A stretch of DNA of 64,000 nucleotides, taken from positions 744,001 through 808,000 of the forward strand of contig NZ_JACHJI010000001.1 in assembly GCF_014203535.1 (NCBI RefSeq), read 5' to 3'. The notes beneath the pieces were generated by a model. The model did no database searches and was not told where the DNA came from. It saw nothing but the letters and a program-made list of their open reading frames with translations. The stretch's first letter is position 1; each line of letters starts with the position of its first letter. Of this stretch, positions 26,050 through 37,817 are shown piece after piece. Position numbers and translations under genes: made by a program. Source of the stretch: Streptomyces griseomycini. GTDB taxonomy: Bacteria; Actinomycetota; Actinomycetes; Streptomycetales; Streptomycetaceae.

Positions 26050-27595
26050 CCCCGAGCACGGGGGGATAGGTGTCGCCGTCGGCGTTGACGAGCACCCAGC
26101 CGTCGCCCGCCCGGACCAGTTGCGGGCCGCTGTCGAGCTTCAGGGAGACGTCGCGCACCGTGATGCCGTCCTCCTCGCCCACCCGGGTGCCGTCATCGGT
26201 GGTGAGCGTCCACAGGCGCTGGGAATCGCCGAGCACGGCCACCCGGTCCGGGCCCACGGGGGCGAGGGCGGCGACCCCGGTGCCCAGGTCCGCGTGCCAG
26301 CGGCGCCGGCCGTCGTCGAGCGAGTAGGCCGCGACCCGCTCGGGAGAGTCCGAGCCGGGCTTCGCGGCGGCCACGATCAGGTTCCCGTCGGCGACCACGG
26401 TCCGGAACACCGGCCGGGCGGCGAACCTGGGGGCGAACCCGGTGACGGCCAGGTCCTCCTCGTCGGCGGTGAGCGGGATCGTCACCGGCTCCCGCTTCGG
26501 GTCGTCCGGGGCGCCGTAGGCCAGGACGGCGGCGAGGCCGCGCTCGTCCGACTCCTGCACCAGCAGGGTGAACGGCTCGGCGGAGAGCACCGCGGCCGAG
26601 CTCAGGTGGCTCTCGACCGGCAGCTCCCGCCGGCCCAGCTCCTTGCCCGCGGCGGTGTCGAGGGAGAGGAGGTACGCCGAGTGGAAGCCGTCGTAGCCGG
26701 CGCAGGACACGACGACCGTGGTGGTGCCGCCGGCCGTGGCGGCCGTCACCGGCTCGCACTCGACGTCGTCATCGGCCCCGGTCCCGGCGGGGACGGGCTT
26801 CGCGGTCCAGCGCACCGCGCCGTCGGTGAGCCCGTACCCGTGGACCGCGTGCTCGCCCAGCGCCACGGCCACGCCCGCGTCGGCGGAGAGCAGCCCGCCG
26901 CCGCCCTGGTGGGGCCCCGGTGTCACACCGGTGATGTTCCGTTCCCACACCTTGCGCCCGCTGCGTACGTCGACGCCCCACACGGCGTCGCACGGCTTCT
27001 CGTTCCGCGCGAAGGCGACCAGGCCGATGCCGTCGACGATCCGCTCGCTCATCGCGCACACCGACTCGCGCACGGGCGCCCGCAGGACCCACCCGCGGTC
27101 CCCGGTGCCGGAGTCGTACGCGACCAGCGCGTCGGTCCGGGCGCGTACGACCGTCTCCGCGTCCTCGCCCACCGCCCAGGCCCCGACGCCGCGCACGCTC
27201 GCGGGCCGGTCCGCTCCGGCCTGCCAGGCGCGGTCGAGCACCGGCCCGCGCATCCAGAGGTAGGCCTGCCAGCCGGGCCACAGCGCGATCAGCACGCCCG
27301 CCGCGGCGAGCGCGCCGGGCACGGCCCTGCCCGGACGGATCCGGTGGAACGCGGCGACGGCGGCGACGAGCCCGACGGCACCGGCGAAGGTGAACAGGAA
27401 CGCCAGTATGAGGGTCGGCGTCGTGCCCTCCGGGCAGGGCCGGTAGCGGCCGCCGCAGCTGTTGCCGGGGAAGGACGTCCACCCCAGCCAGTGGAACTCC
27501 ACCGCGAGCCCGGCCAGCGCACCCGCCCCGACCACCAGCCCGGCCCGCACCAGCGGCCGCGACCACACCCCGGACGCTCTGCCGTCCTCGGCCAT
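26039..27595 (-). CDS. Membrane-anchored PQQ-like beta-propeller protein
   Basis: A 518-aa protein with four hydrophobic segments in the first 150 residues (for example VRAGLVVGAGALAGLAVEF and LILAFLFTFAGAVGLVAAVA), then a seven- or eight-bladed propeller of PQQ/YVTN-like repeats such as YDSGTGDRGWVL, DVRSGRKVWER and YSLDDGRRRWHADLG. No catalytic PQQ-binding Asp/Trp set is evident, so it is more likely a scaffold or sensor than a dehydrogenase. I preferred ATG 27595, which has GGGGGA five bases upstream, to the GTG four codons earlier. Role unknown. Confidence 0.75.
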   Translation of the reverse strand: MAEDGRASGVWSRPLVRAGLVVGAGALAGLAVEFHWLGWTSFPGNSCGGRYRPCPEGTTPTLILAFLFTFAGAVGLVAAVAAFHRIRPGRAVPGALAAAGVLIALWPGWQAYLWMRGPVLDRAWQAGADRPASVRGVGAWAVGEDAETVVRARTDALVAYDSGTGDRGWVLRAPVRESVCAMSERIVDGIGLVAFARNEKPCDAVWGVDVRSGRKVWERNITGVTPGPHQGGGGLLSADAGVAVALGEHAVHGYGLTDGAVRWTAKPVPAGTGADDDVECEPVTAATAGGTTTVVVSCAGYDGFHSAYLLSLDTAAGKELGRRELPVESHLSSAAVLSAEPFTLLVQESDERGLAAVLAYGAPDDPKREPVTIPLTADEEDLAVTGFAPRFAARPVFRTVVADGNLIVAAAKPGSDSPERVAAYSLDDGRRRWHADLGTGVAALAPVGPDRVAVLGDSQRLWTLTTDDGTRVGEEDGITVRDVSLKLDSGPQLVRAGDGWVLVNADGDTYPPVLGVSP

Positions 27596-27723
27596 CGTGT
27601 CCCCCACCCGTGTTCCGTTCCGCGGCGCTCCCCGGCACCGGCCGCTCGCGCCGTGGAGCGGCGCTGGAGCCTAACCCGCACGGGTGGATCACGTCAGCCG
27701 GATGTGATCACCGGGTGTGTCGC

Positions 27724-28506
27724 TCAGGCCAGCCACTGCTCGTACGCCAGGTTCGCCACCAGGGCGAAGACGACCGTCAGCAGGACGACGCGGACGAAGC
27801 CGCTGCCCTTCTTCAGGGCCGTGCGGGCGCCGAGCGTGCCGCCCGCCAGGTTGAACACGGCCATCAGGGCCGCCAGCTGCCACAGCACCGCCCCCTGCCA
27901 GGCGAACGTCGCGAGGGCGCCGGCGTTGGTGCAGCAGTTGACGATCTTGGCGGTGGCGGAGGCGGTGACGAGGTCGAGGTGGAGCACGGCGGTGAGCGCC
28001 AGGACGAGGAACGTGCCCGTGCCGGGGCCTATGAGGCCGTCGTAGAAGCCGATGCCCAGGCCGGCCAGGCCGATCGCGGCGAGGATCTGGCGGCGGGTGG
28101 CCGGGCCGGGGGCGGGGGCCGTGCCGAAGGCGGGGCGCAGGATCACGAAGGCGGCCACACCGAGCAGCACCACCATGATCACCGGTTTGAGGACCTCCGT
28201 GCTCATCCCGGCCGCGAAGAACGCCCCGCCCGACGATCCGGCGAGGGCGGCCAGTCCGATGCGCACGGCCGTCCCCACGTCGACCGGTGCCTTGCGGGCG
28301 TAGGTCACCGCCGCGCCCGTGGTGCCGACGATGGCGACCGCCTTGTTGGTGCCCAGCGCGTGCGCGGCCGGGGTGCCGGCGGGGAGCCCCAGCAGCAGGG
28401 CCGGCAGGAGCAGCAGCCCGCCGCCGCCGACCACGGCGTCGATCCAGCCGGCGGCGAGGGCCGCGAGGCAGAGCAGGACGACCACGGTCAGCGAGATGTC
28501 GGGCAT
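27724..28506 (-). CDS. TSUP family (TauE/SafE-like) membrane transporter
   Basis: A 260-aa permease with about eight helices and the two family signatures: WIDAVVGGGGLLLLPALL near the N-terminus and IGFYDGLIGPGTGTFLVL near residue 150. TSUP proteins move sulfite, sulfonates or other small organic anions across the cytoplasmic membrane. Its position next to the nitrite reductase operon is suggestive but not proof of a nitrogen- or sulfur-oxyanion role. The start at 28506 is chosen because the protein then begins at the first helix; the ribosome binding site is weak. Confidence 0.85.
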   Translation of the reverse strand: MPDISLTVVVLLCLAALAAGWIDAVVGGGGLLLLPALLLGLPAGTPAAHALGTNKAVAIVGTTGAAVTYARKAPVDVGTAVRIGLAALAGSSGGAFFAAGMSTEVLKPVIMVVLLGVAAFVILRPAFGTAPAPGPATRRQILAAIGLAGLGIGFYDGLIGPGTGTFLVLALTAVLHLDLVTASATAKIVNCCTNAGALATFAWQGAVLWQLAALMAVFNLAGGTLGARTALKKGSGFVRVVLLTVVFALVANLAYEQWLA

Positions 28507-28569
28507 GGCCGCGACCCTACGGAGCCGGTAGTTGCTGTGTCCATCAAGATGAGCTTTTCCTGAGGTTGG

Positions 28570-28594
28570 CCTCCTCACGGCCCCCGTGAGGAGG
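28570..28594. other. 11-bp hairpin upstream of the nir operon
   Basis: Arms 28570-28580 and 28584-28594 pair perfectly around a 3-nt loop. It lies between the divergent transporter and nir genes, 45 bp left of the GlnR-like array, so it would block transcription entering the nir promoter from the left, or fold in the leader of the transporter transcript. Confidence 0.5.
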
Positions 28595-28639
28595 GGGTCC
28601 GCACCCTCACACCCGCCCCGCGCCCCCGCTGAGGGCAGC

Positions 28640-28677
28640 GTTCCGCGCGGGAAACAGAAGGGATGCCACCGGGTAAC
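28640..28677 (+). promoter_or_regulatory. GlnR-like box upstream of the nir operon
   Basis: GTTCC (28640), GAAAC (28651), GATGC (28662) and GTAAC (28673) are spaced exactly 11 bp, matching the reported GlnR pattern of alternating gTnAC and GaAAC half-sites separated by six bases. It ends 23 bp before the ATG of the first nir gene. GlnR control of nirB is known in S. coelicolor. Confidence 0.6.
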
Positions 28678-28700
28678 ACCCGCACCGCACGCTCGGGGGC

Positions 28701-29918
28701 ATGACCTCGAACGAGCACGTGGTGGTGATCGGCTCCGGCCTCGCGGGCGTACGACTCGCCCGGCGGCTCGGCGAGCTCGGCACGCCCGTGACGCTGATCG
28801 GCGAGGAGGAGCACCGCCCGTACAACCGGGTGCTGCTCGCCGAGGTGCTGGCCGGACGCTACAGCCCCGAGGTGATCGCCCTGCCGGCGCCCGCCGGGCT
28901 GGTCCGCGCCCGGGTCACCGGCATCGACCGCGCCGCGCGGACCGTCGGCTGCGCGGACGGTTCGGTGATCGCGTACGACCGCCTCGTCCTCGCCACCGGT
29001 TCCAACCCCGTGCTGCCGCCGCTGCGCGGCCTGTTCACCGCGGACCGCGAACTGCCGGAGGGCGTGCACGCCTTCCGCACCATGGACGACTGCCTGGGCC
29101 TGGCCAAGGCGGTGCGGCCCGGGGCGCGGGCGGTCGTCATCGGCGGCGGGCTGCTCGGGGTCTCCGCGGCCCGCGCCCTCGCGGTGCGCGGCGCCCAGGT
29201 CGTCCTCGCCCAGCAGTCCGAGCGGCTCATGGAGCGCCAGCTCGACCCGGCCGCGTCGGAACTCGTCCGGCTCCACCTGACCGGCCTCGGCGTCGAGGTG
29301 CACACCGAGTGCCGGGTGCGGGACGTGCGCTGCGTCGCCGGCGCCGTCCGCTCGGTGGAGATGGCCGACGGGTACGCGCTCGACGCCGACCTCGTGGTGC
29401 TGGCCTGCGGGGTCCACCCGCGCACCGGGCTCGCGCAGGCGGCCGGGCTCGAGGTCCGCAAGGGCGTCGTCGTCGACGACGAGCTGCGCACCTCCGACCC
29501 GTCCGTCCACGCCGTCGGCGACTGCGTCCAGCACGCCGGCACGGTGTACGGGCTGGCCGCCCCGGCGCTGGAGCAGGCCGACGCGCTCGCCGCGCTGCTC
29601 GCCGGGGACACCGGCGCCCGCTACACCGGCACCCGCTCCCTCACCCGGCTGACCCTCACCGGGCCCGACAGCCCCTTCGACCTGGCCGCGTTCGGCGAGA
29701 CCGAGGCGCTGCCGGGCGACGACGTCGTCCAGCTCACCGACGCCACCCGGGGCACCTACCGCAAGGTCGTCGTCCGCGACGACCGCCTGGTCGGCGGGGT
29801 CCTGGTCGGCGAACTCGGCACCGTCGGCGCCCTCGCGCGCGCCTGGGAGGGAGCAGAGCCGCTCCCGTCCGACGGCGGGCCCCTGCTCCACCTGCTCACC
29901 AACGATGGAGGCTCCTGA
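28701..29918 (+). CDS. FAD/NAD(P)-dependent oxidoreductase of the nitrite/nitrate reduction operon
   Basis: A 405-aa flavoprotein resembling the N-terminal reductase half of NirB and NasB: FAD fold VVVIGSGLAGVRLARRLG at the start, YNRVLLAEVLAG, a second dinucleotide fold VVIGGGLLGVSAARAL near 152, and HAVGDCVQHAG for FAD contact. It would accept electrons from NAD(P)H and hand them to nitrite or nitrate reductase. Which of NirB and NasA it serves is not clear. NasA lacks a reductase of its own in this window, so this is a candidate. It overlaps nirB by four bases (ATGA). Confidence 0.85.
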   Translation: MTSNEHVVVIGSGLAGVRLARRLGELGTPVTLIGEEEHRPYNRVLLAEVLAGRYSPEVIALPAPAGLVRARVTGIDRAARTVGCADGSVIAYDRLVLATGSNPVLPPLRGLFTADRELPEGVHAFRTMDDCLGLAKAVRPGARAVVIGGGLLGVSAARALAVRGAQVVLAQQSERLMERQLDPAASELVRLHLTGLGVEVHTECRVRDVRCVAGAVRSVEMADGYALDADLVVLACGVHPRTGLAQAAGLEVRKGVVVDDELRTSDPSVHAVGDCVQHAGTVYGLAAPALEQADALAALLAGDTGARYTGTRSLTRLTLTGPDSPFDLAAFGETEALPGDDVVQLTDATRGTYRKVVVRDDRLVGGVLVGELGTVGALARAWEGAEPLPSDGGPLLHLLTNDGGS

Positions 29919-32536
29919 TGACCGCCACCCCGGGGGCATCCCCCACGATCGTGCTCGTCGGCCACGGCATGGTCGGCCAGCGCTTCCTCGAGGCGCTCGC
30001 CGAGCGCGGCCTGACCGCCACGCACCGCGTGGTCGTGCTGTGCGAGGAGCCGCGCCCGGCCTACGACCGCGTCCAGCTCACCTCGTACTTCTCGGGGAAG
30101 ACCCCCGAGGACCTGTCCCTGACGGACACGGCGTTCATCGAGCAGCACGGCATCGAGCTGCACGTCGGCGACCCGGCGGAGTCGGTCGACCGTGCGGCGC
30201 GCACGGTGACCGCCCGCTCGGGACTGGTCGTCGGCTACGACGTCCTCGTCCTGGCCACCGGCTCCTACCCGTTCGTGCCGCCCGTGCCGAACAAGGACGC
30301 CGAGGGCTGCTTCGTCTACCGCACGATCGAGGACCTGCTCGCGATCGAGGAGTACGCGGGGACGAGGGCGACCGTCGGCGCGGTGGTCGGCGGCGGGCTG
30401 CTCGGGCTCGAGGCCGCGGGCGCCCTCAAGGGCCTCGGACTCACCTCGCACATCGTGGAGTTCGCGCCCCGGCTGATGCCCGTGCAGGTCGACGAGGGCG
30501 GCGGCGCGGCGCTGCTGCGCACCATCGAGGAGATGGGCCTGACCGTGCACACCGGCGTGGGCACGCAGGAGATCGTCGTCGGCGAGGACGGCGCGGTCAC
30601 CGGGATGAAGCTGTCCGACGGCTCCGAACTCGCCACCGACATGGTGGTGTTCTCCGCCGGCGTCCGCCCCCGCGACCAGCTGGCCCGGGACTGCGGCCTG
30701 GCGGTCGGCGAGCGCGGCGGCATCACGGTCGACGAACGGTGCCGCACGGTCACCGACCCGCGCGTCTTCGCGATCGGCGAGTGCGCGCTGGCCGCCGACG
30801 GCCGGGTGTACGGCCTGGTCGCCCCCGGCTACGAGCAGGCCGAGACGGCCGCCGCGGCCATCGCCGCCGACGGGGGCGGGGAGAAGTCGTTCACCGGCGC
30901 CGACCTGTCCACCAAGCTGAAGCTGCTCGGCGTGGACGTGGCGTCCTTCGGCGACGCGCACGGCACCACCGAGGACTGCCTGGACGTCGTCTACTCCGAC
31001 TCCCGCGCCGGCCTGTACAAGAAGCTGGTCATCGGCCGCGACGGCACGCTGCTCGGCGGCATCCTGGTCGGCGACGCGGAGGCGTACGGCACGCTGCGCG
31101 CCTTCACCGGCTCGGTGCCGCCCGTCTCCCCCGAGGCGCTGGTGCTGCCCGCCGGGGCCGGGGCCCCGGCCCAGCTCGGCCCGTCCGCGCTGCCCGACGA
31201 CGCGGTGATCTGCTCCTGCCACAACGTCACCAAGGGCACGATCCGCGGCGCGGTCACCGAGCACCGGTGCACCACCGTGCCCGAGGTGAAGAAGTGCACC
31301 AAGGCCGGTACCGGCTGCGGCAGTTGCGTCAAGGTGCTGGGCCAGCTGGTCAACGCCGAGCTGGAGGCGAGCGGCGTCGAGGTCGACAAGGGCCTGTGCG
31401 GCTGCTTCGCGCAGACCCGCGAGGAGCTGTACGAGATCGTCCTCGCCCTGCGCATCACGTCGTACCGGGACCTGCTCGACCGGCACGGCCGCGAGGCCGC
31501 CCGGGGCGGCGACGGCTGCGAGGTCTGCAAGCCGGCCGTCGGCTCGATCATCGCCTCCCTCGCCCCGGCGATCGGCGCCAGCAACTACGTCCTGGACGGC
31601 GAACAGGCGGCCCTGCAGGACACCAACGACCACTTCCTGGCCAACCTGCAGAAGAACGGCTCGTACTCGGTCGTGCCCCGCATCCCCGGCGGTGAGATCG
31701 CCCCGGAGAAGCTGATCGTGATCGGCGAGATCGCCCGCGACTTCGGGCTCTACACGAAGATCACCGGCGGCCAGCGGATCGACATGTTCGGGGCGCGGGT
31801 CGAGCAACTGCCGCTGATCTGGGCCCGGCTGGTGGACGCCGGCTTCGAGTCCGGCCACGCGTACGGCAAGTCGCTGCGCACCGTGAAGTCCTGCGTGGGG
31901 CAGACCTGGTGCCGCTACGGCGTCCAGGACTCCGTGCGGATGGCGATCGACCTGGAGCTGCGCTACCGGGGGCTCAGGTCGCCGCACAAGCTGAAGTCGG
32001 CGGTCTCCGGCTGCCAGCGCGAGTGCGCGGAGGCCCGGTCGAAGGACTTCGGCGTGATCGCCACGGCCAACGGCTGGAACCTCTACGTCGGCGGCAACGG
32101 CGGCGCCACCCCGCGCCACGCGGACCTGCTCGCGCAGGACCTGTCGGACGCCGAACTGGTCCGCCTGATCGACCGGTTCCTGATGTTCTACATCCGCACC
32201 GCCGACCGCCTGGAGCGCACCTCCACCTGGCTGGAGCGGATCCCCGGCGGCCTGGACCACGTACGGGACGTCGTCGTCCACGACTCGCTCGGCATCTGCG
32301 ACGAGCTGGAGGCGCTGATGGCCGCCCATGTCTCGCACTACCGCGACGAGTGGGCCGAGACCATCAACGACCCGGAGCGGCTGGCCCGCTTCGTGTCCTT
32401 CGTGAACGCGCCCGACACCCCCGACCCGGTGGTCGCCTTCGTCCCCGAGCGCGACCAGATCAAGCCCGACCTGCCGCTGCTGGACATCGGCCGGCGACCG
32501 GCCGACGAGATCCTGGAAGGAAGCGCCACGCGATGA
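29918..32536 (+). CDS. nirB: NADH-dependent assimilatory nitrite reductase, large subunit
   Basis: Reduces nitrite to ammonium with six electrons from NADH. The protein has 872 aa. Domain order: FAD/NADH reductase (about 1-410), BFD-like [2Fe-2S] domain with CSCHNVTKGTI and CGSCVK (about 430-490), a second BFD-like segment with CEVCKPAVG (about 535), and the sulfite/nitrite reductase domain with the siroheme-4Fe4S cysteines in CVGQTWCRYG and SGCQRECAEARSKDFG (about 650-710). Translation is coupled at both ends by ATGA overlaps. The siroheme would come from the CbiX-type chelatase pathway. Regulated with the preceding gene by the GlnR-like box. Confidence 0.96.
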   Translation: MTATPGASPTIVLVGHGMVGQRFLEALAERGLTATHRVVVLCEEPRPAYDRVQLTSYFSGKTPEDLSLTDTAFIEQHGIELHVGDPAESVDRAARTVTARSGLVVGYDVLVLATGSYPFVPPVPNKDAEGCFVYRTIEDLLAIEEYAGTRATVGAVVGGGLLGLEAAGALKGLGLTSHIVEFAPRLMPVQVDEGGGAALLRTIEEMGLTVHTGVGTQEIVVGEDGAVTGMKLSDGSELATDMVVFSAGVRPRDQLARDCGLAVGERGGITVDERCRTVTDPRVFAIGECALAADGRVYGLVAPGYEQAETAAAAIAADGGGEKSFTGADLSTKLKLLGVDVASFGDAHGTTEDCLDVVYSDSRAGLYKKLVIGRDGTLLGGILVGDAEAYGTLRAFTGSVPPVSPEALVLPAGAGAPAQLGPSALPDDAVICSCHNVTKGTIRGAVTEHRCTTVPEVKKCTKAGTGCGSCVKVLGQLVNAELEASGVEVDKGLCGCFAQTREELYEIVLALRITSYRDLLDRHGREAARGGDGCEVCKPAVGSIIASLAPAIGASNYVLDGEQAALQDTNDHFLANLQKNGSYSVVPRIPGGEIAPEKLIVIGEIARDFGLYTKITGGQRIDMFGARVEQLPLIWARLVDAGFESGHAYGKSLRTVKSCVGQTWCRYGVQDSVRMAIDLELRYRGLRSPHKLKSAVSGCQRECAEARSKDFGVIATANGWNLYVGGNGGATPRHADLLAQDLSDAELVRLIDRFLMFYIRTADRLERTSTWLERIPGGLDHVRDVVVHDSLGICDELEALMAAHVSHYRDEWAETINDPERLARFVSFVNAPDTPDPVVAFVPERDQIKPDLPLLDIGRRPADEILEGSATR

Positions 32537-32883
32537 CCCTGGCACTGGAGACCACCGATCTGAAGGTCCGGCTCCGCCTGGACGACGGCTGGTTCACGGT
32601 CTGCGACCTCAGCACGCTGATCCCCGGCCGCGGGGTGGCGGCGCTGCTCCCCGACGGCCGCCAGGTCGCCGTCTTCGCCGACCGCGCCGGCCGCCTCCAC
32701 GCCATCGACAACCGCGACCCCTTCACCGGCGCGGCCGTCCTCTCCCGCGGCCTGACCGGCACCCACCAGGGCCGCCCCTTCGTCGCCTCCCCGCTGCTCA
32801 AGCAGCGCTTCGACCTGGAGTCGGGCCGGTGCCTGGACGACGAGACGGTACGGGTGACGGCGTACGAGGTGGAGGCGGCGTAG
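32533..32883 (+). CDS. nirD: Nitrite reductase small subunit NirD
   Basis: A 116-aa Rieske-fold partner of NirB. It has the Rieske-like beta framework (VCDLSTLIPGRGVAALLPDG, then VAVFADRAGRLHAIDNRDPF), but the Cys-His pairs that hold the iron-sulfur cluster are absent, as is normal for NirD. It is thought to stabilise or regulate the large subunit. It overlaps nirB by four bases and ends the operon. Confidence 0.93.
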   Translation: MTLALETTDLKVRLRLDDGWFTVCDLSTLIPGRGVAALLPDGRQVAVFADRAGRLHAIDNRDPFTGAAVLSRGLTGTHQGRPFVASPLLKQRFDLESGRCLDDETVRVTAYEVEAA

Positions 32884-33026
32884 CCGCCCGGAGTCTGTCA
32901 GGTTCCTGTCGGGTGCGTGTCTTCCCTCCGGTCGGGCGGGTTCATCGGGTTTCATCGGTCCCGGGTTCCATCGATCCCGTTCCACTCGTTTCGAGCACCG
33001 TCCCGTCCGCCACGGAGGCCCGAACC

Positions 33027-33992
33027 ATGACCCGGAAGAACCCGCAGCACCCGCAGCACCCCCGGCCCTCCCGGCGTGCCGTGCTCGGCGGTGCCGCCGT
33101 CGCCGCGTTCGCGGTGGCGGCCGGCACCGGCACCGCACGGGCCGCCGGCCGCCGGGCCGCCTGGCCGACCGGGTTCCCGCTGCCCGACGGCTGGCTGCCC
33201 GAGGGCATCACCATCGGCAGCGCGCCCTTCGCCTACATGGGCTCACGCGCCGACGGCGCGATCTACCGCACCGACCTGCGCACCGGAGAGGGCCGGGTGC
33301 TCCACGAGGGCGCCCCCGGCCGCGCGGCCATCGGTCTCGAGCTGGGCCACGACGGCCTGCTGTACGTCTCCGGCGGCGCCGACGGCACCGCGCGGCTCGT
33401 GGACGCCCGCACCGGCGAGCCGCGCGGGACGTACGAACTCACCGCCGCCACCGGGCACTTCGTCAACGACGTCGTCCTGTTCCGGGACCGCGCCTGGTTC
33501 ACCGACTCCTACGACGCGGTCCTGTACGGCGTCCCGCGCGGCCGGGGCGGCCGGGTCCGCACGCTGCCGCTCACCGGGGACTGGGAGCAGCTGCCCGGCG
33601 CCATCAACGCCAACGGCGTCGTGAGCACGCCCGACGGCCGCGACGTGATCGTCGTCAAGAGCACGCCGGGCGAGCTGTACCGGGTGTGCCTGAGGACCGG
33701 CCGCGCCACCAGGGTCACGCTCGTCGGCGCGGACGACGTCGTCAACGGCGACGGCCTGGTCCGCGTCGGCCGCACCCTGTACGTGGTGCAGAACCGGCTG
33801 AACGTGGTGACCGTGTTCGACCTGGACGCCGGGGCCACGACGGCCACCCTGCGCCGCTCGATCACCGACCCGCGCTTCGACGTGCCCGCCACCGCCGCCC
33901 GCTTCCGCGACCGCCTCTACCTGGTCAACGCGCGCTTCACCAGCCCGCAGACGCCGGAGACGACGTTCACGGCGGTGGCGGTCCCGTTGTAG
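33027..33992 (+). CDS. Tat-exported SMP-30/gluconolactonase-like beta-propeller protein
   Basis: A 321-aa secreted protein. The N-terminus carries a twin-arginine signal (SRRAVLGGAAVAAFAVAAG, cut near ARAAG at about 40). The mature part is a six-bladed propeller with repeats such as DGAIYRTDLRTGEGRVLHEG, NDVVLFRDRAWFTDS and INANGVVSTPDGRDVIV. The pattern of Asn and Asp at NANG and NDV fits the SMP-30 metal site. Lactonase activity is possible but unproved. GGAGG lies eight bases before the ATG. It follows nirD by 143 bp and may have its own promoter. Confidence 0.8.
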   Translation: MTRKNPQHPQHPRPSRRAVLGGAAVAAFAVAAGTGTARAAGRRAAWPTGFPLPDGWLPEGITIGSAPFAYMGSRADGAIYRTDLRTGEGRVLHEGAPGRAAIGLELGHDGLLYVSGGADGTARLVDARTGEPRGTYELTAATGHFVNDVVLFRDRAWFTDSYDAVLYGVPRGRGGRVRTLPLTGDWEQLPGAINANGVVSTPDGRDVIVVKSTPGELYRVCLRTGRATRVTLVGADDVVNGDGLVRVGRTLYVVQNRLNVVTVFDLDAGATTATLRRSITDPRFDVPATAARFRDRLYLVNARFTSPQTPETTFTAVAVPL

Positions 33993-34177
33993 CGCCGGGG
34001 CCACGGCCCGCACAGCCGGTGCGGGCCGTCCCGGTCACGGCGGAGAGTTACCCTCCGGTCACGTCACGTTCGCATCACGGGTCTTCCGTATCCCCGACAC
34101 ACCACGGGCCCCCCAGTAGCTTCGTGGCTCTCGAACCGAGCACACGCGTCACGCAACCGAGCTGGGGGGCTCCGCCC

Positions 34178-34600
34178 ATGAACCCGATCCGTACGTCCAC
34201 CGCCGCGGTCCTCGCCGCCCTCGCCCTGGCCGCCGTACCGGCCACCGCCGTCGCGCACGACGGCGGCCACCCGTTCAAGAACTGCACCGAGGCGTACGAC
34301 AACGGGTACAGCGACATCCCCGAGGGCGACGAGCACTACGGCGAGCACCTGGACCGCGACGACGACGGCGTCGGCTGCGACCGGCCGCCCGCGGACTTCG
34401 TCCCGCACGAGGAGACCGCCGGCGACACCGGAGCGGAGGCCGAGGGGACCGGCACCCGGGAGCAGAGCGGCGGCGGCACCGACCTCGCCGAGACCGGCGG
34501 CAGCGGCACCACCCCGTACATCGCGGCCGGCGGCGCGGCCGTCGTGCTGCTGGGCGGCGGACTGGTGATCGCGGCCCGCAAGCGGCGCGAGAACCGCTGA
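34178..34600 (+). CDS. Excalibur-domain protein with LAETG sortase signal
   Basis: A 140-aa surface protein. Signal peptide (about 1-26, ending TAVA), then an excalibur calcium-binding domain, FKNCTEAYDNGYSDIP followed by DRDDDGVGCDRPP (about 33-70) with two Cys and an Asp-rich loop, a Gly/Glu/Thr-rich stalk, LAETG at about 106-110, a hydrophobic helix and the basic tail RKRREN. LAxTG is the motif of class E sortases in Streptomyces, so it is likely attached to peptidoglycan. The class F sortase 10 kb away is not necessarily its enzyme. Confidence 0.88.
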   Translation: MNPIRTSTAAVLAALALAAVPATAVAHDGGHPFKNCTEAYDNGYSDIPEGDEHYGEHLDRDDDGVGCDRPPADFVPHEETAGDTGAEAEGTGTREQSGGGTDLAETGGSGTTPYIAAGGAAVVLLGGGLVIAARKRRENR

Positions 34601-34605
34601 GCACG

Positions 34606-34635
34606 CCCCGGGAGCCGACCGTTCGGCTCCCGGGG
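34606..34635 (+). terminator. Terminator of the excalibur gene
   Basis: A perfect 13-bp GC-rich stem (34606-34618 with 34623-34635) and a 4-nt loop, five bases after the stop codon. Confidence 0.8.
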
Positions 34636-34995
34636 CTCGGGGGACAGCAGCGGGGAGCCGGACTCGCCCTCCCGGCGGCGCACGTGCCCGCGCCGGCCCG
34701 TCCGAAGAGCGCCACCGCGCCCGCGCGCCGCGACGACCGCCACGGGCCGACGGCTTGCCCGCCCGGGCCGCTCAGCGGCCCGGCGGTGCTCCCGCGCGTA
34801 CGGAAGGGCGCTGCGTCCCCCGCGTCCTCCGCGCTGTGGCGGATCCGCTCCCGCACCGGCACCGGAGCCCGCACGGGCGGGAGGGCGGCACCCCCGCACG
34901 GGTGCCGCCCTCCTCTCCGTGATCCGGAGCCGTCGCCGATCGGTGAGGGTGGTCGGGTGACAGACGACGGCTCCGGGGCCATGCGCCCCGAAGGG
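34636..34995. other. Non-coding region between converging genes
   Basis: No gene is visible. It holds the ppdK-side hairpin listed separately. A further perfect 12-bp inverted repeat (34924-34935 with 34965-34976, 29 bp apart) lies 20 bp past the ppdK stop and could extend the terminator structure. Confidence 0.5.
34881..34912 (-). terminator. Hairpin between the excalibur gene and ppdK
   Basis: A perfect 13-bp stem (34881-34893 with 34900-34912) and 6-nt loop, lying 84 bp past the ppdK stop codon. It can act on either strand. Confidence 0.65.
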
Positions 34996-37743
<2,748 letters not shown>

Positions 37744-37788
37744 GGGTCTCGACTCCTCGAGGACGCGGTGGCTGCCCTGACGGCGAGG

Positions 37789-37817
37789 AACATACCCAGA
37801 TCGAAGGCGTCTGGGTA
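37789..37817 (-). promoter_or_regulatory. Inverted repeat in the ppdK promoter region
   Basis: TACCCAGA (37793-37800) and TCTGGGTA (37810-37817) are perfect 8-bp arms 9 bp apart, 50-75 bp upstream of the GTG. A TATGTT -10-like element (37789-37794) overlaps the inner arm on the minus strand, so a protein bound here would probably block transcription. No known operator matches. Confidence 0.4.
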
